A DNA stretch of 64,000 bases from Novosphingobium sp. AP12. GTDB lineage: Bacteria > Pseudomonadota > Alphaproteobacteria > Sphingomonadales > Sphingomonadaceae. The translations under genes and the position numbers were made by a program. The notes beneath the pieces are model-generated. The model was not told the DNA's origin. It saw only the letters and a program-made list of their open reading frames with translations, and did no database searches. Of this stretch, positions 51,965-61,027 are shown piece by piece. Position 1 is the first letter of the stretch. Every line of letters starts with the position of its first letter. The stretch lies in contig NZ_AKKE01000070.1 in the NCBI RefSeq assembly GCF_000281975.1, positions 1 through 64,000 on the forward strand, written 5' to 3'.

Positions 51965-54409
51965 CTACCGTATTTCGGTGGCGGGCCCAATGCTTAAAAT
52001 CTGCAGGGCGCATCGTTTCGGCGGGATGGTGATTGTTCCTCTAATCGCCTGCTTACCATCAATTTTGGCGGCCTGGATGCCCGCAACGCTCGCTCCTTTG
52101 CCCCTCTCCCCGCAGGAAATATCCAGGCGCGGCGAGGCGTGCCCGTCCGAATCTTTCTGCCTATCTGGCGAGGTAAGGGTAAGGCTGTGGGAGCCCGGGC
52201 TAAGAGCCACGACCTGAGCCAGCCTGCCGTCCCTCGGCAGCCAGCCAAACGGGAACAGCGACCGATCATTGAATTGGAATGCGCCGTCGATGGCAGAAAG
52301 CTGCGGGTCTCCCGCTTTGGCCCCGTGCATTAGACGCCATGCATCCAGCACTGTCGGCAGGGCTCCTGAAGCATTCGAGCGTTCGAGGTAGCCGAGCGCA
52401 TCTGGTACCGCCAAGGGCACTTTGTGCCTCGCCAGTGCTCGGAACAATTCTATCTGGGCAGCGGCTCGCGCCTGATTCTCCGGGTTGAGCCGTGCCAGGA
52501 AGATTGATTTCCACGAAGGCGATTCCGCGAGCCGGATCGCGATTTCGTCACGAAATCCGGCGTCCGGCAGAAGGTTGATCACTTGGTCCATAACCGTCTG
52601 ACTGCTCGCGGCGTTGCGCCGGAGCAGCGCGTCCGCTGCGCGGGCCGCTGTTTCCGCAGATCCGGTCTCAACGGCGCGCCTGAACACATATTGCTGAACC
52701 GCTTCATCCCGCCAGCCGAGGCGAGCTGCGCTCAGGAATGCGCTGTCGGCACGCGCAATGTCACCCCTCTGCAGCGCCGAGTATCCGATCAGCGCCCAAG
52801 CCCGAGCGGAGTACGTGTTGAGCCATAGAGCCCGCTGCGCATGATATGTCGCTTCCCCTGCCCATTCCCCGTCGCCGATAAGCTGTTGCGCTCTCGCTAG
52901 GTGGGCCCGTGACGAAAGCGGTGTTATCCGGAGCGCAAGAGCCGGACGGCCTCCGCCGACCAGAATGTCCGCGACGCCAGTCTGCGCAACCAGTGCCACC
53001 AGCAATAACCCAGCCGCCGTCAACCAGAACCGAGGCTTGTAGATCGCAGTCGCCTTGATAGCAGTTTGCGGGCTCGGATGGCGCGTGACTGGTCTCGGGA
53101 CGTTGACTGAGGATCGCGAGGCAAAGGCGAACGAGAGCAACAGGCATGCCACGCTGCCAATCGCGAAATCGCGAAGCGGATAATCAACGAGGGAATGGAG
53201 TATCGGAACAGCAAGGCAGCAAAGCACCGCCTGAGCGAGTTTTTCCCCTTGCCGGCCCAGTTGGACAAACCGGATGGCCAAGCTAATCAGTGCGCCCCCC
53301 ACCAGCATGACCCCCGGAAGGCCAAGCTCAATCGGGACCTGCAGTACTTCGCTATGCGCATGATTTATGAAGACCCCCGACACATCTTCAAGCGCTTCAA
53401 CGCTGGCGTAAGCCTGCGCGAACGTGCCTGCCCCGCTCCCGACAGGGAAAACCTCCCGCAGCGCGACGAGCGATTCGCGCCAGATCAGAATTCGGTCGAA
53501 TGATCCGCCTTCGCCAAGAAATCGAAGAAACGACATATGGCCAACCGGCGTGAATAACATGAGCGCTAGCAGTGCCGAGAATACGGCCCCTGCGCTCAGC
53601 AACGCTGCCTTGCGCGAGCCGGAGCGCTGCAGCAGGAGCATGCCTGCCAGCACGAAAAGCAGCAGGATGCCTGCTCGCGATCGCGTGGCAATCACGCCAG
53701 CGGCGAATACGATCGCCAGAGCATAAAGAGTCAGTCGTTCGAGCCTCGCAGGGCTCGCCCCCGCAAGCGCAACAGCCAGTCCCGCAGCGATCACCAGCAG
53801 ATCTGCTTCGTGATTGCGATTTCCGAAAAAACCGGTCAGCGTCCCTGGTACGGCGTCTGGCTGTAGATAAAACCGGCTGTCGGGATGGACCATCTGGGCA
53901 AACCCGAACAGCAGTCCTGCCATCGCCAAAGCAAGCACGAGGTAGATGAGCCCAACTCTTCCATTCTGGCTGAGCGTCGCGGCGCCCCAGAAAACAGCGA
54001 CGTAGCCGCTGGCCAGCAGGAAAGAGTGCCAGGTTGATTCGACATCGAGCGTGAGCGGATGCCAGTTGTTAACCTGGAGAAATGACGCGGCGTTGAGCAA
54101 AGGCGCTTGCCCCGCGAGCGCTCCCGCTGCGCGAAGCGGGATAGGGATCATTTGCGCGAGGGGTATCGCCGCGATCGCGAGGCCCATCAGCCAGGCGGCC
54201 TTTGTCAGACGGCGCCGTGTGCAGTTGCTGTTAATGACGGCAATACAAGCGGACCAAGCGGCCACCAGCACGATACTGAACGCTCCCGGTGAGAGTGCGC
54301 TGCTGCCCGCCAAGATAACGGATAGGCACAGGGCAAGGGCCATAGGCCACCACAACCGCAAGTCTGCAAACAGCCCGACCGTGTGCGAACCAGGACGTAC
54401 TCTGTGCAT
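51965..54409 (-). CDS. Large Wzy-like polymerase/ligase with TPR-like C-terminal domain
   Basis: 814 residues. The first ~460 are membrane (about 11-12 helices) with the superfamily loop GFFGNRNHEADLL, FDRILIWRESLVALREVFPVGSGAGTFAQAY and FINHAHSEVLQVPIELGLPG. The last ~350 form a soluble part: ALALRITPLSSRAHLARAQ and AQRALWLNTYSARAWALIGYSALQRGDIARADSAFLSAARLG look like TPR pairs, and the end is a beta-rich segment (SHSLTLTSPDRQKDSDGHAS). Most O-antigen ligase-like proteins of this sort act on EPS repeat units in the periplasm. The tail could bind glycan or partner proteins. Confidence 0.82.
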   Translation of the reverse strand: MHRVRPGSHTVGLFADLRLWWPMALALCLSVILAGSSALSPGAFSIVLVAAWSACIAVINSNCTRRRLTKAAWLMGLAIAAIPLAQMIPIPLRAAGALAGQAPLLNAASFLQVNNWHPLTLDVESTWHSFLLASGYVAVFWGAATLSQNGRVGLIYLVLALAMAGLLFGFAQMVHPDSRFYLQPDAVPGTLTGFFGNRNHEADLLVIAAGLAVALAGASPARLERLTLYALAIVFAAGVIATRSRAGILLLFVLAGMLLLQRSGSRKAALLSAGAVFSALLALMLFTPVGHMSFLRFLGEGGSFDRILIWRESLVALREVFPVGSGAGTFAQAYASVEALEDVSGVFINHAHSEVLQVPIELGLPGVMLVGGALISLAIRFVQLGRQGEKLAQAVLCCLAVPILHSLVDYPLRDFAIGSVACLLLSFAFASRSSVNVPRPVTRHPSPQTAIKATAIYKPRFWLTAAGLLLVALVAQTGVADILVGGGRPALALRITPLSSRAHLARAQQLIGDGEWAGEATYHAQRALWLNTYSARAWALIGYSALQRGDIARADSAFLSAARLGWRDEAVQQYVFRRAVETGSAETAARAADALLRRNAASSQTVMDQVINLLPDAGFRDEIAIRLAESPSWKSIFLARLNPENQARAAAQIELFRALARHKVPLAVPDALGYLERSNASGALPTVLDAWRLMHGAKAGDPQLSAIDGAFQFNDRSLFPFGWLPRDGRLAQVVALSPGSHSLTLTSPDRQKDSDGHASPRLDISCGERGKGASVAGIQAAKIDGKQAIRGTITIPPKRCALQILSIGPATEIR

Positions 54410-54821
54410 AGATTCTCCCAGCTCGAAGCGGTGGCATACTGACGCATTTTCCTGATTGCAAATGCCCGAACCGCAGGCTCACCCCTGCAAGGAAGCGGTT
54501 TTGCAAACCCGTCAGCACAGGCGGTACTGCTGGGGCGGCGATCTGAAGCCGGGCGCAATCATTTCTCCGCAAGGGGGTACGTCATCAGGCCAAGGAATGG
54601 CCGGGAAAAAGCAGTCACTTAAGGGGCTCACAAGCGGAGCGAAACCAGATAACGCCGATCCGACAGGGCTCGAAGGACGTGCCAACGCGCTACGTCACCG
54701 AACGCCTTGCGGTTATTTCGCGGATAGGCTATTCGAGTGGAGTAATGAAGACCGTGCTTTGAATTCGGGGAGGCGTGCTACCGCTCCTTCGGCATCAGGG
54801 CTTCAAAAGGGGTAAGAGATC
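54410..54821. other. Divergent intergenic region
   Basis: 412 bp between the large Wzy-like gene and the small exported protein gene. No convincing gene on either strand. It must hold promoters for both, but I cannot point to a clear -35/-10 pair. AAGGGG at 54809-54814, just before ATG 54822, is the ribosome-binding site of the small gene. Confidence 0.5.
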
Positions 54822-55097
54822 ATGCAGAAGCTTCGTAATGTGGCAATTGCCAGCGCTGTTTCGATTATGCTTATGACTGCTGGTGCCGCGAACGCTTCGG
54901 TGCGCCCTGGCGGCGCGCAGTTTGCCAAATCGGCGCCCCTTCAGACTGGGGAACGCAAGTCGCAGGATGTTGCGCAGGACAACTCCCTTCGCATGAGCAC
55001 CGGGACAACGGTTCTCGCAGCAGCAGTTCTCGTCGGGATCGGTTTGGCTTTCCTCATCGATGACAAGGACAAGGACGAACCCGTCAGCCCTTCCTGA
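54822..55097 (+). CDS. Small exported protein of unknown function
   Basis: 91 residues. Signal peptide NVAIASAVSIMLMTAGAANAS (cleavage after about 26). The mature part has a short polar stretch (QTGERKSQDVAQDN), one hydrophobic helix (TTVLAAAVLVGIGLAFLI) and a charged tail DDKDKDEPVSPS. Own ribosome-binding site AAGGGG and an intrinsic terminator 70 bp past the stop, so it is likely an independent monocistronic unit. Function cannot be told; an inner-membrane accessory of the polysaccharide machinery is one possibility. Confidence 0.7.
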   Translation: MQKLRNVAIASAVSIMLMTAGAANASVRPGGAQFAKSAPLQTGERKSQDVAQDNSLRMSTGTTVLAAAVLVGIGLAFLIDDKDKDEPVSPS

Positions 55098-55167
55098 CAG
55101 GTGGATCCACGTTCGGACTGGCGTTGTCAGTCCCTGTGCTGGACAGTTTGGCAGAATTAAATTCAAG

Positions 55168-55202
55168 TAGCCGCTGTGCGATACGCAGCGGCTATTTTCG
55201 TT
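55168..55202 (+). terminator. Intrinsic terminator after the small exported protein gene
   Basis: A perfect 9-bp stem TAGCCGCTG (55168-55176) and CAGCGGCTA (55186-55194) around a 9-base loop, followed by TTTTCGTTT. Because the stem is flanked by A/T on both sides it could also serve the convergent acyltransferase gene at 55225. Confidence 0.8.
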
Positions 55203-55224
55203 TCTGAGCCACGATCGGTGAATT

Positions 55225-57132
55225 TCACTGCTTCAAGGGCGCAGGATTGGTAACGTCGGCCATAAGGTTCTGCAACCGGCCTCGCACGATTAGCCTATGA
55301 GCAAGCCACTGCGACCCCTGCGCGGTCAGATGTCCGCCGTCGAATTTGACAGGGATCCCTGACGGCAACTGCGTCATGCATACGTTTGACCGGCACTCTA
55401 CTCCTGAGAGAGCAATGAAGGGAACACCTGCTGCATCGGCAGCGGCTGCAAGCTGCCGGTCTATGCCAGCAGTTCGGGTTACGCGGTACCTGTTAACAAG
55501 TCCTGCGTCTCCCCGAATTCGGGCCGCAGCCAGCAGCCGGGGGACATCTTCCCGGTAAGTGACGCCCCGCCCCATGAGCAGCACCGGTATCGACCGACGT
55601 TTGAACCAGGCAAGCGTGTCCGCGACCTGGGGAACATCATCGGGTTTCCATGCTCCCGACAGTATGACGAGCCGAAATCGCTGATGCAGCAGAACTTGGC
55701 GGTAAGCGAGGTCAGCAGCCTGCCGGCACCGCTGGTCCGATGCCTGCAAGGAGGCGAGCGTGAGGCGGCAGCTCGCAACGGTCAGCTGGCCAAAATGGAT
55801 ATCCGGTAATTCATGAGCCAGTCCATACCACAGATGAGCAGCATGACTGTCTCCCAACACCAGGACATTCGGACGATGGGGATCCGCCTTCAAACAGCTT
55901 TCCAGGTCGATGCTCTGGCCGGTCCGATCGGTTAAGAAGCAGGTTCCCTCACGAAAGGCAGGTCGCGGATCGTAATCGAGGAACGATGCAAGTTGGACAG
56001 TCTCTGCATCGAAGCGTTGGGGCACCCCCTTTGTCGTCATCAGGAGCACTGAAAGGGCGACCGCCGCAACGGCTCCCGCGCAGACGGATCGCGAAACGGC
56101 CTGCCGGGTGATGATTGCGCCCCGAAACGGCTGCTCGATAAATCGCCACGACAGCCATGCGAGCACGAACATGATCGCAATGAGTATCCAACGCGCCGGA
56201 GCAGCAGGTGGAAGAGCGAGCTTGGCGAAGACCAGAACCGGCCAGTGCCACAAATAGAGCGAGAACGAGATTTTACCGACAAAGCGGACCGGCGGCGCTG
56301 AAAGCAACTTCGAGGCGATGCCCGAAGGTCCAATAGGAGCGATAATCAGTGCGACGCCAAGGCAGGCTGGCAGCGCGGCGAGCCCGGGACGAATGCCTGC
56401 AGAGCCGCCGAAAAAAACGGCGGCCGCAATCAGAAGCAGGCCCGTTATGCCTGCACCATGTGACACGGAGTTAGATGGCTGATTTGATTCGCTCTGTCCG
56501 AAGCAGGCTGCCAGGCTGGCCCCCACGCCCAGTTCCCAAGCGCGAAAGGGCAGGAGGTAGAAAGCTGCTGCGGGGTCGCGGAATATTGCCCAACTGTAAA
56601 CTGCGAGCGAACCCACCGTCGACACGACGAGCACAGCCGCGAGGTGGCGGCGGAAATATCTCACCAGCACGCTCAGCAGAACTGGTAGCAGGAGGTAGAA
56701 CTGCTCCTCGACACCCAGTGACCACATATGCAACAAGGGGAGGTTACCGCTGTCGGCCTCGAAATAGTTCTGCGTAGAATAGAAGTATATGTTCGCCGCA
56801 GACAGGACAGTGGCCAAGGCCGCCTCGCCGACTTTTCTGGCATCAGGCGGCGTCAGGATAAGCAGTGCCAGCACTAGCGACACCAGGACGACAGCCAGGG
56901 TCGCGGGCAGAATCCTTCTCACTCTTCGTTCAAAGAAACGCAGGAACGAGAACGTCCCACCATCCATCTCGCGCAGCAGTATCCCTGTTATCAGGTATCC
57001 CGAGATAACGAAGAATACGTCCACCCCCACAAAGCCGCCGGAAAAAAGCGCCAGCCCGGCGTGGAACAACAGTACAGCCAGCACGGCTACGCAGCGCAGT
57101 CCATCAATCTCGGCTCGGTATGTGGATGTCAC
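55225..57132 (-). CDS. OafA-type acyltransferase with periplasmic SGNH domain
   Basis: 635 residues from GTG 57132, preceded by GGGGA at about 8 bases and giving MTSTYRAEIDGLR, the usual family start (GTG 57168 is an alternative). AT3 membrane part of about 10-11 helices: AEIDGLRCVAVLAVLLFHAGL, GFVGVDVFFVISGYLITGILL, LWHWPVLVFAKL, FIEQPFRG. The C-terminal part is an SGNH/GDSL-like domain: VLVLGDSHAAHLWYG holds the Ser, FDGGHLTAQGSQWLA the Asp/His. Such fused proteins O-acetylate polysaccharide, moving the acyl group to the periplasmic domain. Confidence 0.92.
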   Translation of the reverse strand: MTSTYRAEIDGLRCVAVLAVLLFHAGLALFSGGFVGVDVFFVISGYLITGILLREMDGGTFSFLRFFERRVRRILPATLAVVLVSLVLALLILTPPDARKVGEAALATVLSAANIYFYSTQNYFEADSGNLPLLHMWSLGVEEQFYLLLPVLLSVLVRYFRRHLAAVLVVSTVGSLAVYSWAIFRDPAAAFYLLPFRAWELGVGASLAACFGQSESNQPSNSVSHGAGITGLLLIAAAVFFGGSAGIRPGLAALPACLGVALIIAPIGPSGIASKLLSAPPVRFVGKISFSLYLWHWPVLVFAKLALPPAAPARWILIAIMFVLAWLSWRFIEQPFRGAIITRQAVSRSVCAGAVAAVALSVLLMTTKGVPQRFDAETVQLASFLDYDPRPAFREGTCFLTDRTGQSIDLESCLKADPHRPNVLVLGDSHAAHLWYGLAHELPDIHFGQLTVASCRLTLASLQASDQRCRQAADLAYRQVLLHQRFRLVILSGAWKPDDVPQVADTLAWFKRRSIPVLLMGRGVTYREDVPRLLAAARIRGDAGLVNRYRVTRTAGIDRQLAAAADAAGVPFIALSGVECRSNVCMTQLPSGIPVKFDGGHLTAQGSQWLAHRLIVRGRLQNLMADVTNPAPLKQ

Positions 57133-57383
57133 TCCAGCGGTCCCCGTTGCATGATTCCAGCCGTGCACAGGCTGCCGCTGCTCCGCGAAAGGATACTGTT
57201 GCGGACTGCATTAGCATGATCAAGATGCCGAGCTGATCGACGAAATCAATCATCGCGGCGGCAAGAGCGTTGCATTGCTGCCGAAGTGGCGCAAGGGGAA
57301 CCTGATTTCGCGCGCGATGAGACGAATTGGTGCTGCCAGACATGCAAGAGTTCCCCCAGAAAACTGCATATCGAATTGCTGGC

Positions 57384-58343
57384 ATGCGGGCCATGTCCGG
57401 CCATCTGTCCAAGCTGCTGAGGATTCTGATTGCCAGCTGGGGCCTGATGAGTTGCATGGCACAAGCGCAAGATGCGCTGCCCTGGCCAGAGCGGATCCAA
57501 GTTCAGATCGCCCGGATCTCGGGGATAGGCTGGCGCCTTGAGGACGCTGCCGATCGTGTTTGCACGAACCGGTTGGCGCCTATTGGCGCGGAATTCGATT
57601 ACATCGGCGCCTACACCGCCCGCGATCGGCCATTCATCAGACAGGTACTTAGGCTCGGAGACGCACCGCAGATTGCCTCTGTCGTTCCCGGAGGCGCCGC
57701 CGATAAGGCCGGTCTTCGGCCGGCAGATGAGATAGTCGCCATCGACGGCAGGGGATGGCGGGATCTAGCCGCCGGGGCCAAGGACCCAGATCTTCTCGCT
57801 GATGACATACAGGCGCTTACTGCAGCGCTCCCCGCTCAGCGACAGTTGATGCTGACGGTCAAGCGCGAAGGCCAGGACGTGGACGTGCCTGTCGCGAGAC
57901 GCAGCCGATGCGGGGCGCGTTTTCTTCTCAAGACGGGCGAGGGCCTCCGGGCTTACAGCGACACCGCAAATGTCGCGATTTCGGAAGCACTTGTTGAGTT
58001 TGCGCTCAATGACGATGAACTGGCGTTGGTCCTGGGACATGAACTCGCTCATGTCCTGTACCAGGACAAACGCGACATGGGCGTGCCTGCCCGGCGTGCT
58101 GCGGAGGCCCGCGCCGATTTGACGGGCGCTGCCATCGCACGCTGCGCCGGCTTCGATATCGCGCGCGGAGTAGGGATCCTGACCCGGCTCGGCAAACGCG
58201 ACTGGATGCCGCTCTTCAACGCGCCCACGCATGGCAGCATGAAGCACCGGGTCAAGAGAATCCGCGCGGCAGTCTTGTCTGCCCCACCCACTTCGTGCCC
58301 ACTCGTCAGCCTTGAAATCGCGCCCGATGGAACGCGTCCCTGA
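57384..58343 (+). CDS. M48-type metallopeptidase with PDZ domain, exported
   Basis: 319 residues from ATG 57384 (open frame from 57327). Signal peptide with LRILIASWGLMSCMAQAQ. A PDZ-like domain is at about 95-165 (APQIASVVPGGAADKAGLRPADEIVAIDGRGW). The peptidase follows: LVLGHELAHVLYQD with the HExxH zinc site and, downstream, EARADLTGAAIARCAG with the third-ligand Glu/Asp region. Family role: periplasmic proteolysis, often quality control of envelope proteins. Order PDZ-then-M48 is unusual but known in sphingomonads and other alphaproteobacteria. No tie to the polysaccharide genes beyond location. Confidence 0.82.
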   Translation: MRAMSGHLSKLLRILIASWGLMSCMAQAQDALPWPERIQVQIARISGIGWRLEDAADRVCTNRLAPIGAEFDYIGAYTARDRPFIRQVLRLGDAPQIASVVPGGAADKAGLRPADEIVAIDGRGWRDLAAGAKDPDLLADDIQALTAALPAQRQLMLTVKREGQDVDVPVARRSRCGARFLLKTGEGLRAYSDTANVAISEALVEFALNDDELALVLGHELAHVLYQDKRDMGVPARRAAEARADLTGAAIARCAGFDIARGVGILTRLGKRDWMPLFNAPTHGSMKHRVKRIRAAVLSAPPTSCPLVSLEIAPDGTRP

Positions 58344-58421
58344 TATTGGGGGATAGCTTCCCCATCCGCACATGCTAGGTACAACACAGCGACAACGCGG
58401 TGGCCTGCACGGAATAAGATC

Positions 58422-60236
58422 TTGAAGGAAACGACCTGGCGATCGGCAAGGCAGCGCTACCTCCCCCCTGCGGAATTCCCGGCACAGGCGTTCCGCAGCT
58501 ATCAGAGCCGGGTGCTGGCGCGAAGCCAGCTTGTCTGGGGCGAGCACTGCACGGAGTGCTCCTTTCCCAGCTGTCAGTTCACCTGTGCATTTTATACCCC
58601 GCGCCCGGATCTCACCTGCCAGCGTTTCGAAAACGGCATCGAGAGCATCGATTGCGCCGACGCCCAGATCACGCGCATCGTTTTCCGCAAATGGGGCAAA
58701 CTGGAAGCCACGGGCCCTGCGGGACTATTCTCAACGGCTGCAAGTGCGCGACTGGGCGCGATAGATCGTTTCGTCGGTGCCGGGCTGGTCGCGGCGCCCT
58801 TACCATTCGAGCCCAAGCAGAACTGGATCCAGCGCTGGAACCGCTGGAAGAATCGCTGGCCGTCGGCGGACGTCCTAGATTTCCCAGAGGTGAAATTTAC
58901 CATCGAGGCCTGGACACCCAGCGCACACCCTTTCGAGATGACGCTCACCTTTCTCTCGGGAAGTGATCAGCGCATGTTCCAATGTGCGTTCACCGTGTCA
59001 CGGCAGTACATGCGCCTAGAGATTTCAGCCAGGGAGATAGCCGGGTCGCTGGACCTCGATCAGCCCTACCTCGTGCAGATCGAGCCTGTCGGAGACGCCC
59101 AGGGAAGAGAGATTTACCTGGGTTTGGCGGACTTTCGCACATTAGTTGACGATCATCAGTCAACCCCTGCCAGGGACCAGCCGGTCGGCGCGATCAAGGT
59201 CGTGGTCTGGGATCTGGACAATACCCTTTGGGACGGCACGCTGGCAGATGATGGCTTGGAAGGCCTGACGCTGCGGCGGGATGTGGTTGAGACTATCCAG
59301 GAGCTCGATCGCCGCGGCATCCTTAATTCGATCGCCAGTAAAAATGACGCGCCTCTAGCCGTCGACGCGCTTACGATGTTTGGGATCGATCATCTTTTCC
59401 TTCATCCGCAAATTGGCTGGGAGCCCAAAAGCGATGGCATTGCCCAGATCGCAGCCAGTCTCGATCTCGGCATCGACAGCTTCGCCTTCGTCGACGATCT
59501 GGCATTCGAGCGGGCGCAGGTTCAGGTGGCGCATCCCACGATCGCGGTCTTTCCCGAGACTGACACGGCAGGACTGCTTGCGAACCCGCGATTCGACGTG
59601 CCGGTGACGGCCGAAAGCAAGCGGCGCCGTGAGATGTATCAGGCCGAGGGACACCGCGCTCAGGCCTTCAATCCCATGAAGACCGACTACAAGGCCTTTG
59701 TAGCCAGCTGCGATATCCGTCTCACAATTACGCCCGTCAGCGCGCTGACAGCTGAGCGTGCCTTCGAGCTCACCCAGCGCACCAATCAGCTCAACTTCCG
59801 AGCAAGCCGCTATACCCGGGCCGAAGTGGCCAGGCTTGCGGAAGATGACAGCATCACCCCGCTCGTACTGAGCTGCCGGGATCGTTTTGGGGACTACGGA
59901 ATAATTGGCTTTCTGGCGCTCGACCGTTCGAGCGGCACCGTGCTCGATCTGTTTATGAGCTGCCGCGTTCAGCGTAAATTCGTGGAACATGCCCTCGTCC
60001 AGTACCTTCTAGGCCTGGTCGGCACGCTCGGTCAGGAGAACCTGCGAATTTTGTATCGGCCATCCACCCGTAACGAAGCTTCAGCCAGACTTTTGAAGGA
60101 ACTGGGATTTGCCCCTGCCCCCGTCCCGGCAGAGGGAGACGAAATCACGTGGTTGTTGCCGACAACCACAGTCCTGGAAAATGCATCGCTGGTCACCGTG
60201 GAACTGCTGCCGGAGTTCGATCTTGAGAGCCATTAA
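58422..60236 (+). CDS. FkbH-like HAD-IIIC protein with Cys-rich N-terminal domain and GNAT-like C-terminus
   Basis: 604 residues from TTG 58422 with GGAATAAG upstream. N-terminal ~240 residues are mostly beta-rich and contain a cysteine cluster at about 43, 46, 51, 55 and 66 (HCTECSFPSCQFTCAFYTP) that looks like a metal or disulphide site. HAD domain from about 260: VVWDLDNTLWDGTLADDG, SKNDAPLAVDAL, FVDDLAFERAQV. C-terminal ~170 residues form a GNAT-like fold (AFELTQRTNQLNFRASRYTRAEV, VLSCRDRFGDYGIIGFL). FkbH proteins handle glyceryl or related three-carbon units; here it may attach such a group to a glycan. No acyl-carrier gene is seen nearby. Confidence 0.78.
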   Translation: MKETTWRSARQRYLPPAEFPAQAFRSYQSRVLARSQLVWGEHCTECSFPSCQFTCAFYTPRPDLTCQRFENGIESIDCADAQITRIVFRKWGKLEATGPAGLFSTAASARLGAIDRFVGAGLVAAPLPFEPKQNWIQRWNRWKNRWPSADVLDFPEVKFTIEAWTPSAHPFEMTLTFLSGSDQRMFQCAFTVSRQYMRLEISAREIAGSLDLDQPYLVQIEPVGDAQGREIYLGLADFRTLVDDHQSTPARDQPVGAIKVVVWDLDNTLWDGTLADDGLEGLTLRRDVVETIQELDRRGILNSIASKNDAPLAVDALTMFGIDHLFLHPQIGWEPKSDGIAQIAASLDLGIDSFAFVDDLAFERAQVQVAHPTIAVFPETDTAGLLANPRFDVPVTAESKRRREMYQAEGHRAQAFNPMKTDYKAFVASCDIRLTITPVSALTAERAFELTQRTNQLNFRASRYTRAEVARLAEDDSITPLVLSCRDRFGDYGIIGFLALDRSSGTVLDLFMSCRVQRKFVEHALVQYLLGLVGTLGQENLRILYRPSTRNEASARLLKELGFAPAPVPAEGDEITWLLPTTTVLENASLVTVELLPEFDLESH

Positions 60237-60993
60237 GCGTCGGGGAGCTGTCGAGCGCATCCGAGATTTCATTGACTACCGCGTGCCGCCCCATATCCCA
60301 GTGAAACGAGTGAAATCCCGCCTCACGGCACCAGTCGCCAGTTTCACGTTCGACGATTTCCCCGCCAGCGCGGCCCATAACGGAGCGGTCTTGCTCGAGG
60401 AATACGGTGCGGTCGGCACGTTCTATGTAGCCGGAGGTCTGTGCGGTGGAGCTGACGGCGACACTTCCTATTTTGACAAAGCCGATCTTGTCGATCTGGT
60501 GCGGCGCGGCCACGAGATCGGGGACCACACTTTCGCCCATATCCATGTGCCGCGACATGATCGCGCGGCGCTCGACGAAGACCGGACGCGAAACGCGCGG
60601 TTTGTTTCCGATGTCGCCGGTGACGTAATCGCCACTTCGTTCGCCTACCCGTTCGGCCACGCCTCTATTACAGCAAAACGGTATTACTCCCGCCACTTCG
60701 CTTGCTGCCGCGGCACCGCACCCGGGATCAACTCAGGATCTCTGGATCTCGCTCAACTGAAAGCCGTCAGTCTGGAATCGAGCGTTTTCGATCCGAAGGC
60801 ATTGGCTCACATTCTAGAGAAGGCAAAGGCCGAGAATGGCTGGTTGATCTTCTACACCCATGATGTGAGTGGCAACCCGACGCCCTTCGGTACGGAAGCC
60901 GGCGTTCTCGCCGGCGCCGTGCGGGCCTGTCGCGACGCAGATATCGAGATACTTCCAGTCCGAAATGCCCTTGCGCGCGCGTGCTTTGCTTGA
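60223..60993 (+). CDS. Polysaccharide deacetylase (NodB/CE4 family)
   Basis: 256 residues from TTG 60223, overlapping the FkbH-like stop by 14 bases, with CCGGAG upstream. ASFTFDDFPAS carries the CE4 catalytic/metal D-D pair (about 44-45); HEIGDHTFAHIHV the H-x3-H zinc ligands; FAYPFGHAS the third block; WLIFYTHDVS the C-terminal His region. No signal peptide, so it may act in the cytosol on a lipid- or nucleotide-linked sugar. Coupled translation with FkbH suggests a shared step, for example N-deacetylation before acylation. Confidence 0.85.
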   Translation: MRAIKRRGAVERIRDFIDYRVPPHIPVKRVKSRLTAPVASFTFDDFPASAAHNGAVLLEEYGAVGTFYVAGGLCGGADGDTSYFDKADLVDLVRRGHEIGDHTFAHIHVPRHDRAALDEDRTRNARFVSDVAGDVIATSFAYPFGHASITAKRYYSRHFACCRGTAPGINSGSLDLAQLKAVSLESSVFDPKALAHILEKAKAENGWLIFYTHDVSGNPTPFGTEAGVLAGAVRACRDADIEILPVRNALARACFA

Positions 60994-61027
60994 AAGTCCG
61001 CGGTGACCCAATGAACGGAATGAACAC

